From the NCBI GenBank assembly GCA_913041665.1, contig CAJWKT010000015.1, positions 1 to 33,148 on the forward strand: a DNA stretch of 33,148 bases, in the 5' to 3' direction. Both the position numbers and the translations under genes were made by a program. The DNA comes from an uncultured Gammaproteobacteria bacterium. GTDB taxonomy: Bacteria; Pseudomonadota; Gammaproteobacteria; Steroidobacterales; Rariloculaceae. The notes under the pieces are model-generated. The model was not told where the DNA came from, made no database searches, and worked only from the letters and a program-made list of their open reading frames with translations. How positions within the stretch are numbered: position 1 is the first letter of the stretch; every line of letters begins with the position of its first letter. This document shows positions 8,813 through 18,476 of this stretch, one piece after another.

Positions 8813-11095
8813 CTACGATTCAGTCAGACCCTCAAGCTCCGTCGTAGTCGCCTCAGCATCAAGCGTTAAACTTTCCCCATTTTTCGCTAGGGACACGCAC
8901 ACATGACCACCCTTGGAAAGTTTGCCAAATAAAAGCTCCTCAGCCAACGGCCGCTTGATATGTTTCTGAATTACACGAGCCATTGGCCGTGCACCCATTT
9001 TCTTATCATAACCCCTTGACGCAATCCAATTTCTTGCTGCTGGTTCTAGTTCGATAGTTACGCCATTCTTGTCAAGCTGAGTCTCTAGCTCAACGATGAG
9101 CTTATCTACTACCCTAAGAATAGACTTCCTTTCCAGCACATCAAATTGGATGATTGCATCCAATCGATTTCGAAATTCTGGAGAAAAGATTTTTTTAATA
9201 ACTTCCGCTGAATCTCCGGAATGATCCTGCACCGTAAAACCAACCGAAGCACGGCTCATCTCATGAGCACCAGCGTTAGTAGTCATCACTATTATGACAT
9301 TATGAAAATCTGCCTTTCGGCCATTGTTGTCGGTTAGGATGCCGTGATCCATAACCTGCAAAAGCAAATTAAATACCTCAGGATGTGCCTTCTCTATTTC
9401 GTCTAACAATAAAACGCAATGAGGGTTTTTAGTGATTGCCTCTGTTAACAGCCCACCTTGATCAAAACCTACGTATCCAGGCGGAGCACCAATCAAACGA
9501 GATACTGTATGACGTTCCAGATACTCAGACATATCAAAACGCACTAACTCAACCCCCATGGCCATTGCAAGCTGCCGAGTAACCTCAGTTTTGCCGACAC
9601 CTGTGGGGCCTGAAAAAAGAAAAGCTCCAACCGGCCTTTGGTCATCACCCAAACCTGAGCGGGACATTCTGATGGAACCGGCCAGCGCTGAAATAGCGCG
9701 ATCTTGACCAAAAATTACCAGCTTTAGATCTCGCTCCAAATTGCGCAGCACATCCCGATCCGACGTAGAAATGCTTTTTGGCGGTATTCTGGCCATCTTC
9801 GCTACAATGTTCTGAATAAGTTTCACATCCACCAACTCTTCTCTCTCTTCCTTAGGCTGCAAGCGCAGATTAGCGCCGGCCTCGTCAATCACGTCGATAG
9901 CCTTATCAGGTAACTGGCGATCCCCAATATGCTTACTGGATAGCTCAGCAGCGGCCATAAGCGCATCATCTTCGTAACGTACGCCATGATGTTCCTCAAA
10001 GCGGCTTTTGAGTCCACGCAATATCTCTACAGTCTCAAAAACAGTTGGCTCTACAATCTCAATTTTCTGGAACCGCCTCGCAAGCGCATGATCTTTCTCA
10101 AAGATTCCGCGAAACTCTGAATAAGTCGTAGAGCCAATACAACGTATCTCGCCATTGGCAAGCACAGGCTTGATCAAATTAGAAGCGTCCATTACGCCCC
10201 CTGATGTCGCGCCAGCACCGATAAGGGTATGGATTTCATCGATAAACAAAATGGCTCCGGTTTCCTTCTTCAACTCAGACACGACACCCTTTAGTCGTTT
10301 CTCAAAATCACCTCGATACTTAGTGCCTGCAATGAGAGAGCCCATATCTAATGCATAGATTGTGCAGTCGTTCAGCACTTCCGGTGCCCGACCCTCAACT
10401 ATTAAGCGGGCGAGACCCTCAGCTAAGGCTGTCTTTCCAACACCCGCCTCTCCAACAAACAGTGGATTATTCTTTCGGCGCCGACAAAGAATTTGCACAG
10501 TACGCTCAATTTCTATTTCGCGACTTATGAGTGGATCGATCCGGCCCGCTTCGGCTTGAGCATTTAGATTCGTAGTAAAGCGCTCCAATGCTGTTGCACG
10601 CAAATCTTCCTGATTAGATTCGGCAACTTGGTCCCCATCAGTGCGGCCTGACTCGCTCCCAGAAATTTTTGAAATTCCATGGGAAATATAGTTGATAACA
10701 TCTAGACGAATCACATCGTGCAGACCAAGGAAATACACTGCCTGAGATTGCTTTTCATTAAACAGAGAAACAAGAACATTGGTCGGTGTCACCTCCTTTT
10801 TGCCACTAGATTGCACATGAAATACCGCGCGCTGCAAAACTCTTTGAAATCCAAGTGTTGGCTGCACATCCACCTCATCGTCTTGTTTTAAACGGGGCGT
10901 GGATTCTCCAATGAATTGCTTGAGTTCTGCTTGCAAGGGGTCAATTTCTGCGCCGCAAGCCTCGAGAATCTCTACCACCCGGGGGGCACCCATTAAGGCC
11001 AAAAGAAGATGTTCTGCTGTTATGAATTCGTGGCGCTCGTCACGTGCCCCTTGAAAAGCATTATTGAGGCAATGCTCTAACTCCGTTGACAACAT
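8813..11095 (-). CDS. clpA: ATP-dependent Clp protease ATP-binding subunit ClpA
   Basis: AAA+ unfoldase that delivers substrates, including ClpS-bound N-degron proteins, to ClpP. The start at 11095 (MLSTELEHC...) follows a strong GGAGGAG ribosome-binding site and gives 760 residues, close to E. coli ClpA (758). The double Clp_N repeat occupies the first 150 or so residues. AAA domain 1 has Walker A 'GEAGVGKTALAEG' and Walker B 'AILFIDEIHTLIGAG'. AAA domain 2 has 'GPTGVGKTEVTRQLA' and 'VLLLDEIEKAHPEVF'. The 'GARPMARVIQ' sensor-2 region and the 'IKRPLAEELLFG' D2-small segment complete it. No clpP gene is nearby. The start codon overlaps the clpS stop by one base (TGATG). Confidence 0.98.
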   Translation of the reverse strand: MLSTELEHCLNNAFQGARDERHEFITAEHLLLALMGAPRVVEILEACGAEIDPLQAELKQFIGESTPRLKQDDEVDVQPTLGFQRVLQRAVFHVQSSGKKEVTPTNVLVSLFNEKQSQAVYFLGLHDVIRLDVINYISHGISKISGSESGRTDGDQVAESNQEDLRATALERFTTNLNAQAEAGRIDPLISREIEIERTVQILCRRRKNNPLFVGEAGVGKTALAEGLARLIVEGRAPEVLNDCTIYALDMGSLIAGTKYRGDFEKRLKGVVSELKKETGAILFIDEIHTLIGAGATSGGVMDASNLIKPVLANGEIRCIGSTTYSEFRGIFEKDHALARRFQKIEIVEPTVFETVEILRGLKSRFEEHHGVRYEDDALMAAAELSSKHIGDRQLPDKAIDVIDEAGANLRLQPKEEREELVDVKLIQNIVAKMARIPPKSISTSDRDVLRNLERDLKLVIFGQDRAISALAGSIRMSRSGLGDDQRPVGAFLFSGPTGVGKTEVTRQLAMAMGVELVRFDMSEYLERHTVSRLIGAPPGYVGFDQGGLLTEAITKNPHCVLLLDEIEKAHPEVFNLLLQVMDHGILTDNNGRKADFHNVIIVMTTNAGAHEMSRASVGFTVQDHSGDSAEVIKKIFSPEFRNRLDAIIQFDVLERKSILRVVDKLIVELETQLDKNGVTIELEPAARNWIASRGYDKKMGARPMARVIQKHIKRPLAEELLFGKLSKGGHVCVSLAKNGESLTLDAEATTTELEGLTES

Positions 11096-11424
11096 CAGCT
11101 CTCCTCCATGGTACAAAACAAAGGATGCTGATGCTGCTGTGCTAGGCCCGCAACCTGAGCAACCTTCGTTTCGGCAATTTCGTAGGTGAAAGTGCCACAG
11201 ATACCCTTACCCTTGGTATGGACTTCAAGCATGACGCGTGTTGCTACGTTACGATCCAATGAAAACACATCCTGCAATATCTGCACTACAAACTCCATCG
11301 GAGTGTAATCATCATTGAGCAAAATAACACGATAAAGGGGTGGCTTTTTAAGCTGGGGGCGCGCGTCCTCTACCACCAAGCCCGGATCTTGGTCAATGTC
11401 AGTTTTGGTATGTTCATTACTCAT
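11095..11424 (-). CDS. clpS: ATP-dependent Clp protease adaptor ClpS
   Basis: Adaptor that binds N-terminal Leu, Phe, Tyr or Trp (N-degrons) and hands the substrate to ClpA. Key elements are 'YRVILLNDDYTPMEFVVQIL' with the NDDYTPMEFV pocket, 'VMLEVHTKGKGICGTFTYEIAETK' and 'QHPLFCTMEES'. I chose the ATG at 11424 (MSNEHTK...), giving a 109-residue protein similar to E. coli ClpS. The track start at 11454 adds ten residues and cannot be excluded. It overlaps clpA by one base in a TGATG, so adaptor and unfoldase are translationally coupled. Confidence 0.96.
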   Translation of the reverse strand: MSNEHTKTDIDQDPGLVVEDARPQLKKPPLYRVILLNDDYTPMEFVVQILQDVFSLDRNVATRVMLEVHTKGKGICGTFTYEIAETKVAQVAGLAQQHQHPLFCTMEES

Positions 11425-11607
11425 GTGGGTAATTTTATAGGCCTTGGCATCCAAATTTACAGCCTACAGACTAGTAAAAGTTTGAGTCGAAGGTACATAT
11501 ACTAATCCATACAATGGTGGTTTAAGTTCAAAAGCCGCTGGTTCACTTGTCCCAGATGCCCATGCTACCTATCATGGCTATCAAAAGCGGCTTGTTCCAG
11601 GTACACA

Positions 11608-12537
11608 ATGAATCTAGCAATACACCTCCCTAAGCTCAAGAGGCAAGCCTTGGGACGGCAAGCTAGAGTTGCGAGTCTCTGGATTCCATCCTGGGTAAGT
11701 GGCGTATTGATTATCGCAGTGACCTACAAACTAGCAGAACTGACGTGGATATTGCTACCAGAAGGATCATCACCTCCCCAACAGACCCTCGCTCCCGCGC
11801 CCCCCTTACCCCAGCCTTTGAGCAAGGTGGGGCCAAATGCGGATATTGGTAACCAGATAATTGAGGCACACCTCTTCGGTATTGCGCCCTCTGAGTCTCT
11901 TGGACCAATGACTGAGACAATAATAGAAGCTCCGGAAACTACCTTAAGTCTGAAACTAGCGGGTATGGTTAGTGTATCGGGTGGGGAGGACCAATACAGT
12001 AGCGCAATTATCGTTAGTGGTAACGGGGAACAAAAAACTTATCAAATAGGTCAAACTATCGACGGTAGTGGTGGAGCTAGGCTGCATTCTGTGCCCAACA
12101 ACCGTGTATTAGTTGCTCGTGCTGGCCAGCTGGAAAGCTTGAGTTTGCCTAAAAAGGAATCTGGAAATTCCCTTACAGTTGTCCCAAGAGTTGCAAGAGT
12201 AGCTACAACCACACCAGTTCGCGAAATAATCAGCCCTGATGCATCTAGGATTACCGATATCATTCGGGTCGCACCACACATCGAGCAAGGGCAGATGGTC
12301 GGTTTTCGGGTCACTCCGGGCAAAGAACAACAGCAATTTACCTTGCTAGGTCTATTGGCCGGTGATGTGGTAACAGATATCAACGGAACGTCTATGAATG
12401 ATCCCAGTAGAGGGATTCAGGTATTTGAGTCCTTAGGGGAAGGCACTATTGCGAATGTGACCGTTATACGAGAGGGAGAAACTCAAGTCTTAGCGGTCGA
12501 CACAAGCCAGTTAGGTAACTTATTGGATAACCGCTAG
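11608..12537 (+). CDS. gspC: Type II secretion system protein GspC
   Basis: Inner-membrane clamp protein that links the inner-membrane T2SS platform to the secretin. The 309-residue protein has a short cytoplasmic N-terminus, one transmembrane segment ('WVSGVLIIAVTYKLAELTW'), a Pro-rich linker, and a homology region beginning 'IIEAHLFGIAPSE', the LFG signature. It ends in a PDZ domain ('LLGLLAGDVVTDINGTSMNDPSRGIQVF') that is implicated in substrate selection. It opens gspC-D-E-F. The 153-base gap before it separates it from divergent clpS, and I could not identify a confident promoter there. Confidence 0.93.
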   Translation: MNLAIHLPKLKRQALGRQARVASLWIPSWVSGVLIIAVTYKLAELTWILLPEGSSPPQQTLAPAPPLPQPLSKVGPNADIGNQIIEAHLFGIAPSESLGPMTETIIEAPETTLSLKLAGMVSVSGGEDQYSSAIIVSGNGEQKTYQIGQTIDGSGGARLHSVPNNRVLVARAGQLESLSLPKKESGNSLTVVPRVARVATTTPVREIISPDASRITDIIRVAPHIEQGQMVGFRVTPGKEQQQFTLLGLLAGDVVTDINGTSMNDPSRGIQVFESLGEGTIANVTVIREGETQVLAVDTSQLGNLLDNR

Positions 12538-12555
12538 CAGTTACGGAATATCACT

Positions 12556-14499
12556 ATGAATACACTACGCAGCCGAAGCTTGAAGACATTCTGGCCCTTT
12601 ATTGTTGTGCTATTGCTGCACGGACCACTCAAAATAACATTGGCCCAGCAAGCAGGTAACCTACAAATAATGCCTAACTACAGGCAAGCAGATATTCAAC
12701 AAATAATCGAAGCGGTTGGTGAAGTTACTGGGAAGAATTTTGTAGTTGACCCTAGGGTACAAGCCCAAGTTACTTTGCTGTCCTTCTCGCCCATGACCCC
12801 GGATGCTTTCTATGACACTTTTTTAGCAGCACTTCAAGTGCATGGATATGTAGCACTAGACTCAGGCGATATAGTGAAAATTGTTCCTGATGCAAATGCA
12901 AGACAGCTGCCGGGAGCTCCTCCCGGCTCTACTGGAGATCAACTCATCACTCAAACGGTAAGGCTAGAAAACGTTGGGGCCGCGCAGTTAGTGCCCATTC
13001 TCCGGCCGCTAATTCCCCAATATGGACACCTAGCGGCACACACGACATCTAACATGCTGATAATCGCCGACCGGGCCGCAAATGTAGCCCGAATGCTCAA
13101 CATCGTGGCAAGAATTGACCAAGCAGGAAATGAAGAGATCGAAATCATTCCACTTGAAAATGCCTCTGCTAGTCAGATTGTTCGCATGCTAAGTGCGCTT
13201 AACCAAGCTTCAGCAGCAGCCGGTAACGCTCCTGGTGTCCAGTTAGCCGCTGACGAAAGAACGAACAGCTTACTCCTGAGTGGAGCTCAGTCCGGCCGAT
13301 TGCGATATAGGGCCCTAATTGCTCACCTGGACACTCCGACAGATGACGGCGGAGATACTCGCGTTCGCTATCTAAACTATGCTGACTCTGAGGATTTGGC
13401 AACCAATCTCCAGGCGCAATTTGGGGCTCTAGGTGAAGGGGGAGCAGGTGGTACATCCCAGGCAATCACCATCTGGTCTGATGCTCCGACAAACGCACTT
13501 GTAATCAATGCACCTGCAAATATCCTTCAGGATATGAATTCAGTTATCGACCGGCTTGATATCCCGCGCGCTCAGGTAAAAGTTGACGCAATTATCGTAG
13601 AGGTTACAGAAGATAAGGCTGCCGAATTTGGTGTAACTTGGGCTATCGAGGCTGCGCAAGACAACATTGGCATTGGTCTCACTAATTTTCCCGCAACGAG
13701 CACCGGTATTGCTCAGGTAGCAGCAGCCACTCAGAGCGATATACCAAACGCTTCTCTGGCACCTCAAGGAATTAGTTTCGGTGTGGGTAGAATTAATAGG
13801 ACTGAAGCAAGTTGGGCGACTATCTTGACCGCGCTAAAGGGAGATGCCACTACTAACATCATCTCAACACCGTCCATCGTAACTATGGATAACGAACAGG
13901 CAGAAATTTCAGTTGGCCAAGAGGTACCTTTTCTGACTGGCCAATTTACTGCTACAGGGGCAGCGCAGGGAGCAATTAATCCTTTCCAAACTATTCAACG
14001 CCAAGCAATTGGCACAAGTTTGACAATTACGCCCCAGATTAACGAAGGAACAGGCGTTAAGCTTAATATCGAGCAAAAGACTTCAAGCATTAGTGCAGGT
14101 GCCGCCGGAGCAGTAGATATTATTACCAATAATCGAACCATCACAACTTCGGTATTCGTAGAAGATGGCGAAATATTAGTTCTAGGTGGATTAATTAATG
14201 ATCAGCTCCTGGAAACCGAACAACGGGTACCGGTGCTAGGACGAATACCACTCCTTGGTTGGCTTTTCCGGTCTAGCTCAACAGAGAAGGTAAAAACCAA
14301 CCTAATGGTTTTTATTCGACCAACAATCCTTAGGGACAATATACAGGCACGCTTCGAGACCGATGCAAAATATCAATACATCCGAGACTTACAATTAGAG
14401 CAAGCAGAAGAGCCTGTCCAACTTATGAGAGGCGCGAGTCGTCCGATTCTTCCCGAACTACCACTGCTGCCGGAAGAGGTCGATGAGGATGGAAACTAA
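12556..14499 (+). CDS. gspD: Type II secretion system secretin GspD
   Basis: Forms the outer-membrane secretin channel of the T2SS. The 647-residue protein has a signal peptide (residues about 1-30, cleavage near 'LAQQ'), an N0 domain ('[21 protein letters not shown]'), and three KH-like N domains ('[20 protein letters not shown]', '[19 protein letters not shown]', '[21 protein letters not shown]'). The secretin core runs from '[20 protein letters not shown]' through '[11 protein letters not shown]' to '[16 protein letters not shown]'. An acidic, Pro/Leu-rich C-terminal tail may be the S-domain that binds a pilotin; no pilotin gene was seen here. It starts 18 nt after gspC and overlaps gspE by 17 nt. 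Confidence 0.97.
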   Translation: MNTLRSRSLKTFWPFIVVLLLHGPLKITLAQQAGNLQIMPNYRQADIQQIIEAVGEVTGKNFVVDPRVQAQVTLLSFSPMTPDAFYDTFLAALQVHGYVALDSGDIVKIVPDANARQLPGAPPGSTGDQLITQTVRLENVGAAQLVPILRPLIPQYGHLAAHTTSNMLIIADRAANVARMLNIVARIDQAGNEEIEIIPLENASASQIVRMLSALNQASAAAGNAPGVQLAADERTNSLLLSGAQSGRLRYRALIAHLDTPTDDGGDTRVRYLNYADSEDLATNLQAQFGALGEGGAGGTSQAITIWSDAPTNALVINAPANILQDMNSVIDRLDIPRAQVKVDAIIVEVTEDKAAEFGVTWAIEAAQDNIGIGLTNFPATSTGIAQVAAATQSDIPNASLAPQGISFGVGRINRTEASWATILTALKGDATTNIISTPSIVTMDNEQAEISVGQEVPFLTGQFTATGAAQGAINPFQTIQRQAIGTSLTITPQINEGTGVKLNIEQKTSSISAGAAGAVDIITNNRTITTSVFVEDGEILVLGGLINDQLLETEQRVPVLGRIPLLGWLFRSSSTEKVKTNLMVFIRPTILRDNIQARFETDAKYQYIRDLQLEQAEEPVQLMRGASRPILPELPLLPEEVDEDGN

Positions 14500-15988
14500 C
14501 ACCGAAATTACTGAAGAAAAGAATCGCCTGACTGACGGGAAGCTAAGTCTTCCGTTTGCGTTTGCGAAACGACACGGTGTACTTGTGGAGAAAGCAAATG
14601 ATGGCTGTATCTCAGCAATTTATCGCGAAGGATCCTCCTACTTAAGTCTTGCTGAAGTACGGCGGTACGCTAAAGGTCCCGTACATTTTTCCATTGTAGA
14701 TCCAGATACTTTTGATGCCCGACTTCAGGTCGCTTATGAAAGTGGTGCTACCAGAACTATGATGGAAGGCATAGACGACGAAACGGATCTCCTTGAAATA
14801 GCTCAACAACTCCCGGAACCATCAGATCTATTAGAAAGCGAAGATGAGGCCCCAATCATTCGGCTCATTAATGCTGTACTTACCGAGGCGGTAAAGAAAA
14901 ATGCCTCTGATATACACATCGAACCCTATGAGAAACGTTTAGTCTTAAGATTTCGTATCGATGGTGTGCTCCAAGAGGTCCTTCAGTCTCGTCGTGCGGT
15001 AGCGCCCCTAGTAGTATCCAGAATAAAAGTGATGTCAAAGCTAGATATTGCTGAAAAACGGCTACCTCAGGACGGGCGAATGTCACTTCGCGTTGCGGGC
15101 AGGGCCGTGGATGTGCGGGTCTCCACGATTCCATCAGGACACGGGGAAAGAGTCGTGCTCCGATTACTAGATAAACAGGCTGGTCGATTGAATCTTGAGC
15201 ATTTGGGAATGTCAAAAAATAACCAAAGAGTTGTAGATGAAATTATGCACCGACCTCACGGCATTCTGTTGGTGACGGGCCCCACAGGATCAGGAAAAAC
15301 CACAACACTTTATGCGGCGCTCGAACGTATCAACGATCTCAGTCGAAATATTTTGACAGTGGAAGATCCCATTGAATACTTCATGGAAGGTATTGGACAA
15401 ACTCAAGTTAATAGGAAGGTGGAAATGACTTTTGCGCGAGGCCTACGGGCAATTCTGCGCCAAGATCCTGATGTAGTTATGGTTGGTGAAATCCGGGACC
15501 TGGAAACAGCAGAAATCGCCATACGAGCAAGTCTTACGGGCCACCTTGTTCTTTCAACCTTGCATACCAACACTGCAGTAGGAGCAATCACTCGCTTGAG
15601 AGATATGGGCGTGGAGCCATTCCTTCTTTCTTCAAGCCTCATTGGAGTGCTAGCACAACGTCTTGTCAGGGTCTTAAATCCACACAACCGGCAACCTTAT
15701 CAAGCCACGAAATATGAGTGTGGCATACTAAACGCTGATCCTTCTGAGCCCCCAACCCTTTATCGCCCCTCCTCCAACGAAACTGGTTACCAGGGACGCA
15801 GTGGGATTTACGAATTGGTTAGCATTGACGATCAGATCCGCACCATGATTCATGATACTGCCGGTGAACATGAACTTGAAAGCTATGCGCGCAGCCAAGG
15901 CCCGAGCATTCTTGAAGACGGGCTAAAGAAAGTAGCCGAGGGAATTACCACACTAGAGGAAGTCCTTCGGGTAACCCGGGCCAATTAA
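14483..15988 (+). CDS. gspE: Type II secretion system ATPase GspE (zinc-binding cysteines lost)
   Basis: Cytoplasmic hexameric ATPase that drives pseudopilus assembly. The 501-residue protein has the N1E-like region, then the motor with Walker A '[15 protein letters not shown]' near residue 265, an Asp box ('[12 protein letters not shown]'), Walker B '[20 protein letters not shown]' and the His box '[11 protein letters not shown]'. In most GspE proteins a CxxC-(~29)-CxxC zinc subdomain follows. Here the corresponding positions read 'LNPHNRQPY' and '[19 protein letters not shown]', so all four cysteines are gone and the loop is shortened. The start overlaps gspD by 17 nt; MRMETN or METN two codons later are both possible. 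The gspF ATG overlaps its stop in TAATG. Confidence 0.96.
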   Translation: MRMETNTEITEEKNRLTDGKLSLPFAFAKRHGVLVEKANDGCISAIYREGSSYLSLAEVRRYAKGPVHFSIVDPDTFDARLQVAYESGATRTMMEGIDDETDLLEIAQQLPEPSDLLESEDEAPIIRLINAVLTEAVKKNASDIHIEPYEKRLVLRFRIDGVLQEVLQSRRAVAPLVVSRIKVMSKLDIAEKRLPQDGRMSLRVAGRAVDVRVSTIPSGHGERVVLRLLDKQAGRLNLEHLGMSKNNQRVVDEIMHRPHGILLVTGPTGSGKTTTLYAALERINDLSRNILTVEDPIEYFMEGIGQTQVNRKVEMTFARGLRAILRQDPDVVMVGEIRDLETAEIAIRASLTGHLVLSTLHTNTAVGAITRLRDMGVEPFLLSSSLIGVLAQRLVRVLNPHNRQPYQATKYECGILNADPSEPPTLYRPSSNETGYQGRSGIYELVSIDDQIRTMIHDTAGEHELESYARSQGPSILEDGLKKVAEGITTLEEVLRVTRAN

Positions 15989-17202
15989 TGGGCGCATACC
16001 AGTACGTCGCCCTTGATGAAGTTGGCAAAGAATGCAAAGGAATTCTTGAAGGTGAGACCCCGAGAGCAGTCCGCCAAACACTTCGCGAACGAAAGTTATT
16101 TCCCGTGGAAGTAGTGGAGACAAGGATAAAAGAAAATATTACCCGCCGAAAATTTGTCGTTAGAAAATCTATTTCAGCGTTAGACCTGGCGCTGTTTACG
16201 CGCCAGTTGGCTACCTTAGTTCGGGCAGGCCTGCCCCTAGATGAAGCACTTCAAGCCGTCAGTGAGCATTCAGAAAAAGTTCGCATTAAAAACATCGTAC
16301 TGGGTGTTAGAGCTAAAGTCCTAAGTGGCCACACTTTAGCCGCGAGCCTAGATGATTTTCGTAAAATCTTTCCTGCCGTCTACCGAGCCACGGTAGCGGC
16401 GGGTGAACAATCAGGACGCTTGGACACAATCCTTGACCGTCTAGCAGAGTACACTGAATCTCGTCATAGCTTACGTCAGAAAATTAATCATGCGCTGATT
16501 TATCCAGTGGTACTTACGAGCCTATCCTTAGCCATTATTGTCCTTATGCTTGTGTACGTAGTACCAAAAGTGGTTGGTGTATTTCAAACTAGCGGACAAA
16601 GCCTACCGATGCTGACGCGGAGTCTAATTTGGTTTTCTGATTTTCTTCAACACTGGTGGCTTGGTATCCTCGGAGCCCTAGGGATACTTGTTTTTACCAT
16701 CCGCCGCTCTCTCGCCAACGAAGGAACAAAGAAACGTGCCCACAGGTGGATATTGAAAATACCCGTGCTCGGCAAAGTAAGCCGGGGGCTGAATACCGCT
16801 CGATTTACAAGAACATTTAGCATTCTAAATTCCAGTGGGGTACCAGTTCTGGAGTCGCTGCGCATCAGCGCGTCTGTGGTTTCCAACCTACCTATGCGGG
16901 ATGCTGTCGAAGAGGCAGCAATGCGTGTACGTGAAGGTAGTGCCATTGGTCATGCGCTGAATAAATCTGGGGTATTCCCAGCAATGAGTATTCATCTGAT
17001 CTCAAGTGGTGAGGTAAGTGGGGAGTTAGACAGCATGTTAGAAAAGGCGGCTACTCACCAAGAAAAAGAAATGGATAGCACTCTGACTACCATGCTTAAC
17101 CTACTTGAGCCCATTCTCATTATCTTTATGGGGCTTATAGTCTTGGTCATTGTGATGGCAGTACTACTGCCTATTTTTCAAATTAACCAGCTGATCCTCT
17201 AA
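15988..17202 (+). CDS. gspF: Type II secretion system inner-membrane platform protein GspF
   Basis: Polytopic membrane protein at the centre of the T2SS platform, contacting GspE and GspL. The 404-residue length is typical. Residues 1 to about 60 form the N-terminal cytoplasmic part ('[19 protein letters not shown]'). Two T2SSF cytoplasmic domains follow ('LALFTRQLATLVRAGLPLDEALQAV' and 'ARFTRTFSILNSSGVPVLESL'). Three transmembrane helices are visible: near 'HALIYPVVLTSLSLAIIVLML', near 'WWLGILGALGILVF', and 'EPILIIFMGLIVLVIVMAVLLP' at the C-terminus. It starts on the last base of the gspE stop. It ends the operon: no gspG-N genes follow, and the next gene converges from the other strand 12 nt away. 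Confidence 0.97.
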   Translation: MGAYQYVALDEVGKECKGILEGETPRAVRQTLRERKLFPVEVVETRIKENITRRKFVVRKSISALDLALFTRQLATLVRAGLPLDEALQAVSEHSEKVRIKNIVLGVRAKVLSGHTLAASLDDFRKIFPAVYRATVAAGEQSGRLDTILDRLAEYTESRHSLRQKINHALIYPVVLTSLSLAIIVLMLVYVVPKVVGVFQTSGQSLPMLTRSLIWFSDFLQHWWLGILGALGILVFTIRRSLANEGTKKRAHRWILKIPVLGKVSRGLNTARFTRTFSILNSSGVPVLESLRISASVVSNLPMRDAVEEAAMRVREGSAIGHALNKSGVFPAMSIHLISSGEVSGELDSMLEKAATHQEKEMDSTLTTMLNLLEPILIIFMGLIVLVIVMAVLLPIFQINQLIL

Positions 17203-17214
17203 AGTAAGAAAACT

Positions 17215-17637
17215 CTACTCACCTGCTCGCCTAATCCCAGTACCGCCTCCCGAAAATATAGCAACGTCTCCGTTGGGAAACTCGGCTCGCGACAAACGCA
17301 TAAAGTTTGGTTCAGTTAGACCGGGTGCCCCAGCAACTAGTTTTAGTTTGTCTCCGGGACGGAACATTTCATTCCCTATGCCTGAACGCCTCAAATTGTT
17401 GGCACTTGCAAGTTCCGCACTCCATTCCATTTCGTTGCCATCATCATCTGTAACTAGGTAGATGAGCCTCCCGTGGGGATTAAATAATTGATAATCCACA
17501 ACCGTAACGTTTTCATGTTGCAACTCGACATTGAGGTCGAAATAAACACCCCCATTGTGATGCGCCGTTGCAGAAAAACCAGCAAGTGATATTAAAATCA
17601 CCAGGGATAGGCATGCACTAAGATATCTCATGGCCAT
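17215..17637 (-). CDS. DUF6152-like exported protein (stand-alone domain)
   Basis: A 140-residue exported protein of unknown function. The ATG at 17637 (MAMRYLSAC...) follows a GGAG ribosome-binding site 5 nt upstream; the longer track ORF would overlap the preceding gene. A signal peptide ends at 'GFSATA', so the mature protein would begin 'HHNGGVYFD'. The family features I recognise from DUF6152 proteins are this N-terminal HHxxxxxFD, the central 'LFNPHGRLIYLV' with an NPH motif, 'EMEWSAELASANNL', and 'FRPGDKLKLVAG'. It is the second gene of a two-gene operon, 13 nt after the GHWEG-type gene. The same two domains are fused in the divergent gene at 18477. It converges on gspF. I assign the family from memory and no activity is established for it. 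Confidence 0.75.
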   Translation of the reverse strand: MAMRYLSACLSLVILISLAGFSATAHHNGGVYFDLNVELQHENVTVVDYQLFNPHGRLIYLVTDDDGNEMEWSAELASANNLRRSGIGNEMFRPGDKLKLVAGAPGLTEPNFMRLSRAEFPNGDVAIFSGGGTGIRRAGE

Positions 17638-17650
17638 TGCGTCTCCATTT

Positions 17651-18298
17651 TTAACCGAGGCCCCCGAATTCCGGGATACACTCATACTCCCAAATTTCAC
17701 CGTCCGGCGCAAAAATCCACCGTCCATTTACTACATACGGCTCCTCATAATAACGCGAGTCATGCACTTCTCCTGTAAAGGTTAATACATCCCCGTCACG
17801 ACTATAGCGCTCCAATACGTAGGATGATTCATCACCTGAAAAAGGAAAACCGGCTGTCCATACATAATTGTCCGGCGACATATGAGTAGTCTTAATTACT
17901 AAAGTCTCGCCCTCCCAATGACCTGTCGAGTAACCAATAAGCGACGGTAACCAATGATCAGGCGCCTGTCGGCCATCCATGAAAACACGGCGCACCTGAT
18001 GAAAATGTTCATAGAGGATCAAAATTTGATGGTCTTGCTGCACAATTTCTATCGGGTATGGATCTACCAAGCCCAAAGGGATTCCGGGCATCAGGCACCG
18101 TAGGGTCGGATCCTTGTCTGCGCCAAAATCCTCAAACTCGGCTTGTCCCTCCGGGGTAAGCTTGACATCGCTTGGCAAAGGCTGACCCATACGCCGTGGA
18201 TGTTGCGCGTTCCAGATTCCTTGAAAATCAGCCTGAGCAAAAGCCGTTCCAGCAATCAATATCGCCAAAAAAACCATGCAGATTCTATTGATACGCAT
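17651..18298 (-). CDS. Exported 'GYSTGHWEG' family protein (stand-alone domain)
   Basis: A 215-residue exported protein of a family without known function to me. The start at 18298 (MRINRICMVF...) is preceded by GGGAG at good spacing, and a signal peptide ends at 'GTAFA|QADFQGIW'. Conserved features shared with the fused gene next door are 'LRCLMPGIPLGLVDPYPIEI', 'YEHFHQVRRVFMDGR', 'LIGYSTGHWEGETLVIKTTHM' and the ending 'GEIWEYECIPE'. The two cysteines inside these motifs are the same two kept in the fusion and could form a disulfide in the periplasm. Similar proteins ('GHSxGxWEGDTLVV') are frequent in environmental Gammaproteobacteria and Acidobacteria. It is the first gene of the pair with the DUF6152-like gene. 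Confidence 0.75.
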   Translation of the reverse strand: MRINRICMVFLAILIAGTAFAQADFQGIWNAQHPRRMGQPLPSDVKLTPEGQAEFEDFGADKDPTLRCLMPGIPLGLVDPYPIEIVQQDHQILILYEHFHQVRRVFMDGRQAPDHWLPSLIGYSTGHWEGETLVIKTTHMSPDNYVWTAGFPFSGDESSYVLERYSRDGDVLTFTGEVHDSRYYEEPYVVNGRWIFAPDGEIWEYECIPEFGGLG

Positions 18299-18476
18299 TT
18301 TTTCTCCCATAGCTGCAAAGACTGCAATATTTCATTCTCAGGCTCTATATCTTAATAATGATTCAAACATAAAGAAAACAGAACCAGAGGATATAATAAC
18401 TATACCGTGGCTCTTTGGGATACAGCTACAAAAAATGTTAAACATCCGCGCACGCTTGAATAATGAGGTGAATAAT

